Assembly: GCF_024489055.1 (NCBI RefSeq)
Contig: NC_090231.1
Span: 50,224,389-50,288,388, forward strand
Direction of reading: 5' to 3'
Length of the DNA stretch: 64,000 bases
Origin: Chanodichthys erythropterus
Lineage: Eukaryota; Chordata; Actinopteri; Cypriniformes; Xenocyprididae
In this document: positions 23,287 through 35,560 of the stretch, one piece after another
Layout of the letters: every line of letters starts with the position of its first letter
How positions within the stretch are numbered: the first letter of the stretch is position 1
The notes under the pieces: generated by a model
The model's input: only the letters and a program-made list of their open reading frames with translations
Database searches by the model: none
Told to the model about the DNA's origin: nothing
Translations under genes and position numbers: made by a program

Positions 23287-23504
23287 TTAAAGGGTTAGTT
23301 TTACAATCTGTTTATGAACGTTTTGAAGCGCCAAAGTGGTAGTTGCGATGACAGCTGTCAATGGAGGGACAGAAATCGCTAAAATTTCATTAAAATATCT
23401 TCATTTGTGTTCAGAAGATTAACGAAAGTCTTAAGGGTTTTAAACAACATGAGGTTGAGTAAATGATGACAGAATTTTCGTTTTTGGGTGAACTGTCCCT
23501 TTAA
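23287..23504. mobile_element. TTAA-flanked MITE (TTAAAGGG family)
   Basis: 218 bp including TTAA at both ends, with inverted termini AAAGGGTTAGTT and TGAACTGTCCCTTT. The interior holds GTTTTTGGGTGAAC, a common fish foldback end. No coding capacity. Related longer foldbacks are at 32245-34136, 42383-47730 and 49853-50568. Confidence 0.75.
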
Positions 23505-24074
23505 GAGTAATGATGTTGGTTGGTGGTGTCCTTTGGTCTTTCAAAATGAATAATAAGTATTTTGGCATTGAGGATGTCTCATCATATCTCTCTTTAATTT
23601 GGCCACCAATTTTAAATGTCAGCTGGATTAACAAATAGTAAAATAAATGTTATACCAAAATATTATCATAATATGATACATCTCATTACATACATTCTGC
23701 ATGAGGAGATTGAAGAATCCCGAGAACAAATACCCGCAGTAAATGTCGCCACCTGGTGTTAAACATCGGTATAAATTACTTAACAGTGCCTTTAAAGTTG
23801 TGTTGCTTTCTATGTCGATTATTGTAAGGATATATAGTATGCCTATGTTAGTGAAAATTTGGTTTTAGTTTGCTTAAATATGTTACCAGACCACTGGCCC
23901 TCGAGTGTATCATCGTTGTGCCAAATTCGAATGAATGCAGAAACAAAAGCAACTGCAAATGAACAAGGTTTCCTAAAGATACTAAGTATAGTTTGATGAA
24001 CATGTGAACGCAATTACCTCACACAGATACCAGATACCCTACCAGTGAGTGTTTGGCCTACACCTTCTCGTAAG

Positions 24075-24345
24075 ACACTCTTGTGAAAAAGAAGTACACT
24101 TATTTTATAATATATTTTAAAAGAGTAGTATAATATACTTTAGAATATACTTAAGTGTGAACTGAATGTAATGTTTTTGGACACTTAATTGCATGTCAAT
24201 TGCAATTAAAAGAAAATGTATTATGGACAGTTTATATTAAATGCATTAGTTGAACTTAAAAATGGCCCACTTAAATAAGTCTTATGTATGTAATAGCTAT
24301 ATATAAAAAATATTATCCGCAAGTACAGTTTTTTAAAATATACTT
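24075..24345. repeat. CTTGTGAAAAAG-family repeat, fragment
   Basis: Starts CTTGTGAAAAAGAAGTACAC like the full copies and loses similarity near 24345, just before another element. No right terminus. Confidence 0.6.
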
Positions 24346-24374
24346 TAAGATTTTCAGTAGCCTGCACTACACAT

Positions 24375-26370
24375 GTAGGGGAGACTGGGGTAAGATGAGC
24401 CAGTGGTTAAGTTGACCCACCCCCTGTATCTTGGCAACCGTACCATTTTATTGTCATGTGATCATATATTTTGGAACCACCCATCATTTCTGCCAGACTG
24501 TGAAAAGGAAAAGCACATGGGAGGAGTGTAAGTTGCTTATTTACTTTTTTTATCCTGTATTTTAATTATTTAGCCTGTGTTTTAAAGGTGCCCTCGAATG
24601 AAAAATTGAATTTATCTTGGCATAGTTAAATAACAAGAGTTCAGTACATGGAAATGACATACAGTGAGTCTCAAACTCCATTGTTTCCTCCTTCTTATAT
24701 AAATCTCATTTATTTAAAAGACCTCAGAAGAACAGACGAATCTCAGCATAACACCGACTGTTACGTAACAGTCGGGGTGTACGCCCCCAATATTTGCATA
24801 ATGCCAGCCCATGTTCCCAACATTATGAAAGGCATTAGACAAGGGCAGGCATTAACATCTGGATCTGCACAGCCGAATCATCAGACTATGTAAGCAAGCA
24901 AGGACAATAGCAAAAAATGGCAGATAATAACTGACATGATCCATGATATCATGATATTTTTAGTGATATTTGTAAATTGTCTTTCTAAATGTTTTGTTAG
25001 CATGTTGCTAATGTACTGTTAAATGTGGTTAAAGTTACCATCGTTTCTTACTATATTCACGGAGACAAGAGAGCCATCGCTATTTTCATTATTAAACACT
25101 TGCAGTCTGTATAATTCATAAACACAACTTCATTCTTTATAAATCTCTCCAACAGTGTAGCATTAGCCGTTAGCCACGGAGCACAGCCTCAAATTCACTC
25201 AGAATCAAATGTAAACAATATAACAGTATACAATACTCACATAATCCGACGCATGCATGCAGTATGCACGACGAACACTTTGTAAAGATCCATTTGAGGG
25301 TTATATTAGCTGTGTAAACTTTGTTTAGGCACTGTTTAAGGCAAGCGCGAGCTCTGTGGGCGGAGACCACGAAATTTAGAGGGGCCGCACAGCATAAATC
25401 GGCTCATGCCCCAAAATAGGCAGTTAAAAAAATGTATTTAAAAAAATCTATGGGGTATTTTGAGCTGAAACTTCACAGACACATTCAGGGGACACCTTAT
25501 GCTTATATTACATCTTGTAAAAAAAACGTTCAATTGCACCTTTAACTTACCCCACCATAAGGCATTATAAACTGGTGTCATTTCAATGTAATATTACGCA
25601 ACTGGTTTAGTTTAACTTTATTTTTGAGTTTATTTGATAGGAACAGTATACAAGTACACCAAATACTTCTCTGATACGAACCAGAGAATGGTTTATATAT
25701 ATCTTTCCACCTGTAGTCTCTAATGGCCTAACACGGTTGACATTGCAGAAAAACTACCATGTCAAGAATCTTTTGACTAAAATGTTTATTAGTTTCAGTG
25801 ACATTTATTCATTCTTAGTTTTTATTTAATTTTACTCATCAAACTCTCTATTTAGTCTGTTTATAGGAAGGTTATAACTTTGATGTTCAACATATTGCTT
25901 CAGAAATGCAAACAATGAAACATACTGAAATTTCAACTTCATTTGGTTGGTTTTATGTTGTTTAATTTAGCTTTAAAAAAGAAATATTTGTAAAACATTT
26001 TTACAAAGAATATTTGTAAAAGGAAATTTGATTATTAAATTACTTATTAAAATAGGCACATTGTCTTTAAAATTTCACATGGGTTTGATTCAGATTCAGT
26101 TAGATGGTCAGTTCACAACCACCTACTGACTCGGCTCAACTTACCCCTAACCTGGGGTAAATTGAGCCAGAGGAACAATTTTTTTAATAAGAAGCCATAT
26201 TTTTAGAACCCTTTGTCATACATGTATTCTGATCATTTAAAGTGATAGGAAACATCCTGAAATTACTTTAAATACTTTCATTGTACTTCTGCCTCATTTT
26301 CCCTTATCTTGAGGACCGCATAAGTAAAAAAAAAAAAAAAAAAAAAAAGGCTCATCTTACCCCACTCTAC
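24375..26370. mobile_element. GGGGTAAGATGAGCC-ended element containing a nested TTAA element
   Basis: Inverted termini GAGACTGGGGTAAGATGAGCC-like at 24375-24401 and its complement at 26349-26370. An internal copy of the motif (GGGGTAAATTGAGCC) lies near 26155. A second element is nested at 24586-25541. No transposase recognised, so it is non-autonomous with unknown superfamily. Confidence 0.65.
24582..25545 (+). mobile_element. TTAA-flanked non-autonomous DNA element, copy 2
   Basis: 956 bp between TTAA at 24582-24585 and 25542-25545. It is the reverse complement of the element at 2646-3599, similar over its whole length, and is inserted in the GGGGTAAGATGAGCC-ended element. Ends are AGGTGCCC and GCACCT. 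Confidence 0.75.
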
Positions 26371-26549
26371 AATATATTAAATACAAGGGTGCCACTCATT
26401 CTATTATTTTTAGTAACGTCATCAGTATGAACCTGAGATAAGATGAATAGAAATATATCAAAATGATCATTTAACCTAGCACTTCGCCCAATCTTTTATA
26501 ATGCTCATAGATCTGAGCAATGGACTTAGTGTTTTCGCCTCCTAGTGTT

Positions 26550-26967
26550 TTCTTATTGGTCGTCCACGACGTTACACGACGACTATTGTGGCAAGAGCCG
26601 CCCTCAAGTGGCAGCGGTGTGATTTGTCTGCTGTGTGTGTGAAAGAGAGAGAGAGAACAGAGAGGGAGAGAAAGAGGGTACCATTTACAACGACCTTTCC
26701 AAATCTAATGGCATGTGAGCGCATTTGTGCGCTTTGAAGCAGATGATACCCGAGCACACACAGAACAGGTCTGCGCGTAAGGTTAGCGCTGCGATGCTTC
26801 TTAATAGTTTGAAACAGTGCCGTGTTAACTGCGATGAAGAAAATCAAGGCAACTGAAAAGTTTAGTTTAGTAATAAGGTAGTCATCAGCCCTGCCTTACA
26901 ACAGGAGGAATCTGCTGCTGCGGCGATCATGTTCTGACTCTGTCTGGTGCAGAACAGACGGAGCGGA
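26550..26967 (+). promoter_or_regulatory. CpG-rich putative promoter of the second host gene
   Basis: Inferred. GC- and CpG-rich sequence, with a (GA)n purine tract at 26645-26672, directly precedes the probable start codon at 26968, in contrast to the AT-rich surroundings. No clear TATA box is seen, as expected for a housekeeping-type promoter. Confidence 0.4.
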
Positions 26968-27076
26968 ATGAAGTCGGTGATATGGAGCGCCAGACGGCGG
27001 CCGTTCCAGCGCTTCTGCTGCTGTGCATTCGGGTTTCTCGCGGTTGTGTGGGTCGCACAGGTCCTGCAACTGACAG
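26968..27076 (+). CDS. Exon 1 of an unidentified type II membrane protein gene
   Basis: Starts at ATG 26968 and ends in phase 1 at a GTTAGG donor. It encodes a basic cytoplasmic tail (MKSVIWSARRRPFQR), then a single hydrophobic helix of about 20 residues (FCCCAFGFLAVVWVAQVLQL). A short basic tail followed directly by one membrane anchor is typical of Golgi type II enzymes such as glycosyl- and sulfotransferases, but the family cannot be named from this. An alternative ATG at 26982 gives a signal-peptide-like frame, but that frame hits a stop soon after entering exon 2, so I chose the first ATG. Confidence 0.55.
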
Positions 27077-27166
27077 GTTAGGACATTCACAGACAAAACA
27101 TTCATTAGTTTAACACGATCATCCCTTGGTTATGCATTTGTTCGTATCATGCATTTTCAGGGATTT

Positions 27167-27230
<64 letters not shown>

Positions 27231-27233
27231 TTT
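27167..27233. repeat. (CTTT)n microsatellite
   Basis: About 16 tandem CTTT units just downstream of exon 1. Confidence 0.97.
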
Positions 27234-27508
27234 TGAGAATTTCATTTGTGTCTCAGCATCAATGTGACAGCCCATGAAGAAGAGCATGATTTTATGCACA
27301 TAAAGGAAGCACAGTAGAGCAAATTATCCTTTATAGCTATAAGATAAGAGTTTTAATTATACAATTAAAAATAGCCTAATAATTTAGGTTATGGTTTTCA
27401 TAAAGCAGCACTTAGCTAATGTTTGAAATGTAAAGTTTTTTTCTTCTGGCTTGTTCTGTCTGTAAAACCCCCTTCACACCTGCGTCACATCACCGCTGAA
27501 AGATGGTT

Positions 27509-27659
<151 letters not shown>

Positions 27660-27859
27660 AATTAACCTGTAGTATGTGATGCTGATTTGCAGTAGAAAGA
27701 GAGTGTGATGAGTGTTAGAGGAAGAGACAGATCAATGTATATAAACTATCCTACCTAAATCGAATTCTTTTGCTGCCTTAAGGGTTCAGACAGTTCCTAA
27801 ACAACTTGATCATTGAGATTCATCTATCAATCATCTATCATTATTACTTATATTGTCTT

Positions 27860-28283
27860 TGGAAAATGGTTAAAGTGTACTGTTGAATGTACTGATAAGC
27901 ATTTATGCTTTATTGTCATTTCTATTGAAACGTGTATGTCATGTAATGATGGAAGTGCAGTTTAGTACATTTAAAAATTAACTTTAAATGTAATATTGAG
28001 TAACACTCAGTAGTTAAAATTATAATCAAGTAGCCTACTTTACATGTGCTTTAGTATGTTCAACACATCAAAATAAGTGTGCTTCTTTAAAGCACGACAA
28101 AAGATTATTGAAACATAATGTACTTAAAACTTTTAATTTGTAATTATTACAAACTTCACTTATCAAAAGTGTATTTAAGTGTGTTAAGAAGCAGTCATGA
28201 AAGTATTCTCTCTTTAAGTACACTTAAGTACACTACAAGTGCACATTCAATACATTTAAGCAAACTTCTTTTTCACAAAGGAG
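27860..28283 (-). repeat. CTTGTGAAAAAG-family repeat, inverted partial copy
   Basis: Reads towards CTTCTTTTTCACAAAGG near 28270 and contains the AAGTGTACTT words of the family. The other terminus is missing. Confidence 0.6.
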
Positions 28284-28934
28284 ACTAACGGCATATAGAC
28301 AGATGGTCACTTTCGGTCAACAGTAGTTTGTACAAACTGAAGAAACAATCTATTTACAGTAAGTGTACTTGTATAATCAAATGATTTGACATTTCTTGAA
28401 TAAAGCTGCAGGCTTATACCTACTGACAAACAGACCAAACCAGGACAACAAACTGTTCCTACTTGCAGTGGTCACATTGATCTTCGTGTGTGGCATCAGT
28501 TGTTTCATTTTTATGTTTTGTGATGACAGAGAGGACGGTTCTGCAGCAGAGGAGCCTATTTTACCCATATATAGCATCACAAAATGAAAGCTGAAAAAAA
28601 TATGCCTTACACAAAGAGAGCAGGAGAGACAGTCTGATAAGAAACAGTTTTTAAATCAAATCAAAAAGTCGCGGAGAGCAACATTGCAGCAGTCTCTCTA
28701 AAAAGCAGAAGACTCAGGATAGAAGTCACTTGCATGTGGATCCATGTTCACCGATTTCTGAATTGTACAACAATGGAGTTTAACAAACATAAACAGTCTT
28801 TAGTAGTAAATCCAACAATGAACACGCAAGGAGAACACAAGGAAAAAATTTAGAAGAACAACCACGTAAAACATAGTTGATACCGAAACCTACAATATTA
28901 AAACACAGGAAAGTTAATCAACAAAAACTAGAAC

Positions 28935-29500
28935 AGGTTAGAACTAGAACCCTGGCGGAACCGCAGTGACGAGCCGAGGTGAAGCCAGGGTGCCGGAGGA
29001 CTAAGGCAAGCTGGTGTGACTGAGAACCAAGGCAGAGTTAGAGGGAAGGCAGAGCCTGACTGAGTCAAAGGGGTGGAGGCACGCGGCTCAGTTGAAGTCC
29101 TGAAAGTCCTTGGCATAGGCAGAGCAGAGACTAACCAAGGTGGAGCCGGAGGGACAAGGAAGAGCTGAGGGGTGAGTAGCCAAGGTGGTGACAGGATCCA
29201 CACGCTAAGGCGGAGCTTGAGACCAGAAGGCCCGAGGCAGATATGAGCAGCAGTGGAGCCAACAGAGAAGGAGCCAGGGACTGAAGGGAGCCAGCAGAGG
29301 CGAGGCCGAGGAGATGGTTGGGAAGCTGAGTGGGACCATCAGCGAGGAAGGAGACTTGGAGCTGAGTGGAGAAGGGAGACTTTGGGGAATAACCTCTTCC
29401 AATCCCTCAAACCATCCTATTAGGTCCTGGCACATCTCGCCCTCAGCGGCGAGACAATGGGCGGGGCTCCATTCCATACCGTCAAACTCGGTATTCTGTC
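28935..29500 (-). repeat. GC-rich repeat interior of a decayed LTR-type element
   Basis: Purine-rich imperfect repeats (GGAGCTGAG, GGCAGAGC, CAAGGTGGAGCC) sit in an AT-rich setting. On the minus strand they encode Pro/Ser/Leu-rich peptides in several frames. The composition resembles 40825-41570 and, more distantly, the interior of the LTR element at 7028-9247. GTCATGGTTGGTTAC at about 29498 may be an LTR edge; no matching opposite end was found. Confidence 0.4.
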
Positions 29501-29639
29501 ATGGTTGGTTACAATGAATTGCATGATAGACGGGGAACAAACTGAACATAAGCCTGACGTTTCCTGCTGATGAAGCTTGTCATTTAAATTATCAGCCATG
29601 TTACAGTGGACTGATAATATCCTCTGGTTTTAAATTCTT

Positions 29640-29674
<35 letters not shown>

Positions 29675-30038
29675 GAAAACAACATCCACAAATACAATCC
29701 ATAACACAGATCTTAAAATTTAGTAACAAGGGAAACTTGAATTTATGAGGTGCCAAAACATTGTCTTTAATAAAAGTAAATGTAGCAATATTTAGCTTCA
29801 ATTTAAATATTCAATTTCCGCTTTAATTGAATGCAAACTTAAATATTTTAGGAAATATTTTACATTGCATGTGTAAAAACAGCATCACAAACTTACAAGG
29901 CTGGAACTACAGCTCTCGATCTATGGTTAGAAGCATAGTTTCTTGTTAAAATGACATGGACTTAAATAGATTGTGCTCTTAGGCACAATAAGTAAGCTAA
30001 AACATTCAGTACATTCTAAATCTTTCACCACATTTACA

Positions 30039-31423
30039 ACCCCAATTCCAGAAAAGTTGGGATATTTTGTAAAATGCAATAAAATCAAGAATCTGTGATT
30101 TGTTAATTATTTAATTTATTTCTGATGTTTTCTCTGGCCAAATTAATTGTATTTTGTAAATATAAGCAAATTTTGATTTTGATGGCTGCAACACACCCCC
30201 CAAAAAATTGGGACAGTGGCAAAATAAAAGTGAAAATATTATAGAATATCCAAGTTTAAGCTGTTTTGAAACAGTCCACTAATAGCAGGTGAACTGGTAA
30301 TAGGTGAAGGGATGATGTTTGGGTATAAAAGGAGCATCCACCAAAGGCTCACCACTTTGTGCCAAATTTCAAGAAAGAATTGTCAAAAAATTCAAAAATC
30401 ACATTTCCCAATGCAACATTGCAAAAAATGTAGGTCTTTCACCATCTGTCATACATACTATTATGAAAAGATTCAGGGAATCCAGAGAAATCTTAGGAAA
30501 CCTCTGTTGAATGTGCATGACCTTTGAGCTCTCAGATGGCACTGCACGAGAAACCATCATGTTACTGTGTTAAATATGTTCACATGGGCTCGGGAGTACT
30601 TTCGAAACACAGTCGGCCGCTGCATCAAGAAATTCAAGGAGAAAGCGATACATCAATTCTATGCAGAGATGCTGCCAAGTTTCTCTGGGCCCGAGCTCAT
30701 CTCAGATGGTCCAAAAGACAGTGGAAATGTGTGGTCAGACAGGTCCACGTTTCAGCTTGTTTTTGGAAAAAAACGGACATCTAGTTCTTAGTCCCAAAGA
30801 CGAAAGGGCCCTTCCAGACCAAAAACATTTGTCATGCTATGGGGGTGCATCTGTGTCAGGCATGGGTAACTTGCATATGTGTGAAGGTACCATTGATGTG
30901 GAGACAAATACTGGAATTGAACAGAGACATATGCTTCCATCAAAATGACATCTTTCTTGGGAAGCAAGACAATGCCAGGCCTCATTCAGCATGTGCTATA
31001 TCAGAGTAGTTTCTTATTAGACACTAAACTGCAGAGTGGATGTGCTTGACTGCCCTGCCTGAAGTCCATTTCTGTCTCCTGTTGAAAATATATTGCCCAT
31101 CATGAAAAGGAGAATCAGACAACGATGACCATGGACTGTTAAACAGCAAAACTGCAACAATAAGTATCCTCAATTCTAAAACATTTAAAATGTGTAATTA
31201 AAAGGAAAGGTGATGTGTCTCAACTTTTTTGGAGTATGTTGCATCCATCCAAATCAAAATTTGTTTATATTTACAAAATACAATTAAGTTGGTTAGTGAA
31301 AACTTTGAAAATCTCTTGTGTGTACTTTTGTCAGATAAATAAAGGTTAAAGAATTAACAAATCACAGATTCTTGATTTTATTGCATTTTACGAAATGTCC
31401 CAACTTTTCTGGAATTGGGGTTG
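30039..31423 (+). mobile_element. Tc1/mariner-like DNA transposon, inactive
   Basis: 1385 bp flanked by TA, with inverted termini CAACCCCAATTCCAGAAAAG and its complement. A broken transposase lies on the + strand at about 30315-31120. Confidence 0.85.
30315..31120 (+). pseudogene. Tc1-like transposase remnant
   Basis: The + strand holds pieces of a Tc1-family transposase in different frames. A helix-turn-helix segment (NIAKNVGLSPSVIHTIMKRF) lies at about 30415-30475. A piece near 30700-30780 with WARAHLRWSKRQW and LVFGKK resembles the region around the first catalytic Asp. Several frameshifts and stops mean it cannot be active. Confidence 0.65.
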
Positions 31424-31429
31424 TAAATA

Positions 31430-32244
31430 TATATACATTTTAATCTATATATTTTAGTGTGTTAACAATCAGTGCCATTTTTGAGAAATGCACATGTGCA
31501 TAAATGCGTAAAGTAGCCCCCGAGTATAGACCTCAGTTAGTTATAGCAGCATGTCAGAAAATGTTTTCTTTGTGGAGAAAGCTGCTGACTGAATGAACTG
31601 CATTACAGGAGTAAAGTTTATGCAAAACACTGCATGGTAACGTGATTAAAAAATGACAGGCTTTCTGTTTATGTAAAAGAATTTTATATATAAACATGAC
31701 GTTATGACAGTCCTATATTGTTGAACTAACGTGGTTCGGGAAACAGTTGTGGCTAGCTAGTTTTATAGTTCACATAAGCTGTTTCCTTATCAACCTTCTC
31801 TTATTTCTGTTTGGCACCAATTGCATGTGCTGGACTATTATCGATTCCTTTGGTCTAGTTAGAACATCGAGTGTCCTCCTAGGCTTGGTCTGAATGTTTT
31901 CTGTGGGATATTTACCTAATTGGAGTCTGGGCATCTAATCTTCCTTTTGCCAGGTTCTGTAGCCTGTATGTTTCATTCATTTATGTCATTAAAAACTCAA
32001 TGGTGATTCTTACACAAAAATCTAATTTTTGAGTGCAAATCACCATTGATACAAGAGAGTGCGGTGTAAACTACCTTGTTTATGTCATTCCCAGTGTATT
32101 TTTTACTGTTGTGTTGGCTAAGATATTTTGAAGCTGTAGTTTGATCAGCTACAAGTTTCTTATAAATAAAGCTACAGTGAAAGTACCCTTCTAAAAAAGT
32201 AGTTAGTTACTCTTTGATATTGAAGCTAACTTCATTGAAGGTCC
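31430..32244. other. Intronic DNA
   Basis: Apparently unique sequence; no exon or repeat recognised. Confidence 0.35.
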
Positions 32245-32256
32245 TTAAAGGGATAG

Positions 32257-32584
32257 TGTGGCGACCAGGGCGGGCGAGAGCCGTGAGGGAACGGCGCGAG
32301 GCCGGTGACTCAAGTGATAAGCATCACCTGGGAGGCGCACCGGCCTTGAGTCTCTCACGGAGGAGCTCCGGTAGCATAAAAGGAGGAGCGACGACCGTGG
32401 AGGACAAGAGAGGACCAGGCCTGGACTTTATGTTATGGTTTTGTTATGTTTGTGTGGCCGGCAGACGTCCGCGAGGGTCTGCCGGCATTACTTTCGTTTT
32501 GTTCTTTGTTTATTTTTTAATTAAAGTTACGTTGAATGTTCGCCGGTTCCCGCCTCCTTCTTCCCATTTACGAACTGTGTTACA
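32257..32584 (+). repeat. LTR (complete, forward)
   Basis: 328 bp beginning TGTGGCGACCAGGG and ending GAACTGTGTTACA. It contains TAGCATAAAAGGAG (TATA-like) and ATTAAAG (polyadenylation-like). Followed by a primer-binding-site-like motif. Confidence 0.8.
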
Positions 32585-33071
32585 CTGGTGCCGAAACCCG
32601 GGAGGAAGGAGGGACATGCTGTCGAAGAGCCCTCGCTGCTGAGGGGGATCGCAGTGCTGCGGAGTTCGGGCAGCGCGGGAGTGTGTAGACCGTAAGAGGC
32701 TGCCCGAGGCGGTGGTGCTGGAGCCTTGTGAAAGGTGGGACGGAGACCCGGATGCCGTGCTCCTGGGACGAGGTGGTGTGGCTGCCGTCCTGGACCTGGA
32801 GGGAGCGGAGGAGTCGCCGCCGTCTGCCGTGGGCCGGAGCCTGCTGCCGTCCGCCATGAAGGGGAGGACCAGGGGACGGGGGACTCGCTGCCGGCTGCCC
32901 TCAGTTGGAGGAGCCATCGCCGGCCGCCAGGAGGCGGTCGAGGATCGGGCCGTCCACCGAGCGTCCAGTGCCACCGCATGGCACCGCGAGAAAGAGCCTC
33001 TTGGCAGGCTGAGGACCGAGCGGCAGTGTGTCGGGGAACCGGACCAAGAATATTTTTTTTTTTTTTTTTTT

Positions 33072-33357
33072 AACGTTCAAAGAAACTTTAATGTAAAATA
33101 AACAAAGAACAAAACGAAAGTAATTCCGGCAGACCCTCGCGGACGTCTGCCGGCCACACAAACATAACAAAACCATAACATAAAGTCCAGGCCTGGTCCT
33201 CTCTCGTCCTCCACGGTCGTCGCTCCTCCTTTTATGCTACCGGAGCTCCTCCGTGAGAGACTCAAGGCCGGTGCGCCTCCCAGGTGATGCTTGTTATCAC
33301 TTGCGTCACCGGCCTCGCGCCGTTCCCTCACGGCTCTCGCCCGCCCTGGTCGCCACA
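33072..33357 (-). repeat. LTR (inverted, 3'-truncated, A-tailed)
   Basis: Reverse complement of the first ~286 bp of the forward LTR, closely matching, then 19 A residues (33053-33071 read as T on the + strand). The end falls about 15-20 bases after ATTAAA, as a polyadenylated RNA end would. Confidence 0.8.
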
Positions 33358-34919
33358 GATTCACCCAAAAAAAAAATTTGATGTTTATCTGCTTACCCCC
33401 AGTGCATCCAAGATGTAGGTGACTTTTTTTCTTCAGTCGAAAGCAAATTATGATTTTTAACTGCAACCGCTGCCGTCTGTCAGTCAAATAATAGCAGTAG
33501 ATGGGAACTTCAACTATAACAGTAAATAAAACTTGCGTAGACAAATCAAAATTAAAACTTGCTTAGACAAATCAAAATTAAACCCTGCGGCTCGTGACGA
33601 CACATTAATGTCCTAAGACACGAAACGATCGGTTTGTGTGAGAAACCGAATATTATTTATATATTTTTTACCTCTAATACACCACTATGTCCAACTTCGT
33701 TCGGCTTCCTGTTAGTGAGGTCAAAAAACGCGTTGTGATGACGGAAGTGATGTCTCGTCCATATACTTCAATGAGCGCGAGACATCACTTCCGTTGTCAG
33801 AGCGCGATCAGACCTCACTAGCCGGAAGCTGAACGAAGTTGGACATAGTGGTGTATTAGAGGTAAAAAATTACATAAATACTGTTCGGTTTCTCGCACAA
33901 ACAGATCGTTTCGTGTCTTAGGACATCAATGTGCCGTCACGAGCCGCAGGGTTTAATTTGGATTTGTCTATGGAAGTTTTTTCGACTCTTATTGTTCAAG
34001 TTCCCAATCACTGCTATTATTTGAATGACAGACGGCAGCGGTTGCAGTTAAAAATCATAATTTGCCATCAACTGAAGAAAAAAAGTCACCTACATCTTGG
34101 ATGCCCTGGGGGTAACTTGGGTGAACAATCCCTTAATTTTTTTTTTTTTTTTTTTTTTACAATGTTACTATCAGATTGCAAATTACTCTGTAATTGTGCA
34201 TGGGACCTGTTTGTAAGTGAGTACAATGCAATACAATTATGTTTTTAATGAGTATTGTTTTATTTTGTTAACTATCCCAGGATATACATTACACAAAATA
34301 ATGAAATTCAGATTCCTTCACATTTTACCTGAGACTCTGTCACATACCTCTTGAAATACTGAACTGCACTTAAAAGGACTCTGTTCTCCAACGGAGAGTG
34401 ATGAAATCTTCTTACTGAATAACATAAAAACAAAAATTCGAAAACTAATAATAATAATAAATTTAATTATCATCATAGAAATTTGATATACAGTAGTGCA
34501 GGCTAGTGATTCAATTTAAAATGCCGATTAGCATTACTCATTTGTATGTGTGTCCTTCAATCTGTGCAACAGAAAATGTTTTATGTATTCTCAAAGTATT
34601 CTATAACCCTGGTTCATACTGTAGTTTTGTCACACTGTTGTGTGTTCTTGCTGCCAAGGGAAATCTAAACAAAATGGTTGTGTTTGTGTCAAGCTTGCGT
34701 GGTGGAGCTTGAAGTGCTGTCTGTTGCTGAGTGTTTTTACTCAAGCATACTTGCTCACAAATACCTTTTTTGGTTTATCTGATGGGTTCGTGTTCAAGCA
34801 AATGTTTTCATTAGCATTGTTGACTGTTGCTATGACAGTTTGCAGACATAAAAGTAAACTTTTGTACATGTTTGGTTGTGAAAGGTGTATAGGTGAATTA
34901 ATTTCTTTTGTCTTTACAG

Positions 34920-35012
34920 AGTTGGAGTCTTCGTGGCCAGAAACTGACTTTCCCAGACGCAGGGTCCTACAGTATGGAATTGATAATCAAACAATTGACA
35001 CTCCCAGAGCAG
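34920..35012 (+). CDS. Exon 2 of the unidentified type II membrane protein gene
   Basis: 93-bp exon after acceptor TCTTTACAG with donor GTGGGA; phase 1 at both ends. Joined to exon 1 it reads E, then LESSWPETDFPRRRVLQYGI, then DNQTIDTPRA. DNQTI contains an N-glycosylation sequon, which suits the lumenal stem of a Golgi type II protein. No stop is reached, so more exons must follow, possibly beyond the window. Confidence 0.5.
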
Positions 35013-35252
35013 GTGGGAATCAAACATTTTACAGTATTTGCATTTCATAAAATTTGAAATCTTAAAGATTCTATGATGCGCTATTCATTGAGTGTTTTCA
35101 TGGTAATTTATACAAACTACTGAGAGTATATATTTGTTTTTCCAAAAGGCCACTGCTTGAAAGATATACAACATTTACACAGTAAATCTGTTTGTGCATG
35201 TTTTTATCTCTAGGCTATTATGGTTGCATGGAGCATATTCTCAGCATATTCT

Positions 35253-35560
35253 CCCCTTGTGAAAAAGAAGTGTGCTTCATTGTACTGAAATTCGTAAATA
35301 TATATAATGATCATGTAAATGTATACAAATTAAATGTTTAACTTTAAAGTAAATTTTAATTCAGTACATTAATTAATTATGAAATGCCATATAAAAATGT
35401 ACTTAAGTCAGTCAAAAACACTCTAAAGTTCAGCAAACTGCATTTAATATAAATTGAAACTACTATCTTAGTCTTTATCTTAACATTACATTCAGTTTGC
35501 ACTTAAGTAGGTTTTTTAAAAAGTATATTATTTCCATAAGAAGTACTCTTTTTAAAAGCA
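35253..35560 (+). repeat. CTTGTGAAAAAG-family repeat, internally deleted
   Basis: Begins CCCCTTGTGAAAAAGAAGTG and ends near AGTACTCTTTTTAAAAG. About 300 bp against about 890 bp for the fuller copy. Confidence 0.6.

Larger units (their letters stand above)
32257..33357. mobile_element. Head-to-head LTR retrotransposon structure
   Basis: A complete LTR (32257-32584, TGTGGCGACC...GTTACA) is followed by a primer-binding-site-like TGGTGCCGAAACCCGGGA at 32586. About 450 bp of GC-rich leader follows, and then a second, inverted LTR (33072-33357). The inverted LTR lacks its last ~40 bases; on its own strand it ends after an ATTAAA signal in a run of 19 A. Internal genes are absent. The partner tRNA of the primer site was not assigned. 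Confidence 0.75.
32245..34136. mobile_element. TTAA-flanked foldback element with inserted LTR structure
   Basis: TTAA at 32245-32248 and 34133-34136, with termini AAAGGGATAG and TGAACAATCCC. The part right of the LTR insert (33358-34136) is a long imperfect hairpin centred near 33766. Its arms share, for example, CACCACTATGTCCAACTTCG with its complement. A 26-bp tandem duplication (CTTGC-T/G-TAGACAAATC units) lies at about 33530-33583. No coding capacity. Confidence 0.75.

Noticed and set aside
32510..33176. Several long overlapping frames on both strands
   Set aside because: GC-rich LTR leader and inverted LTR; no Gag or Pol similarity, and open frames occur in most phases.
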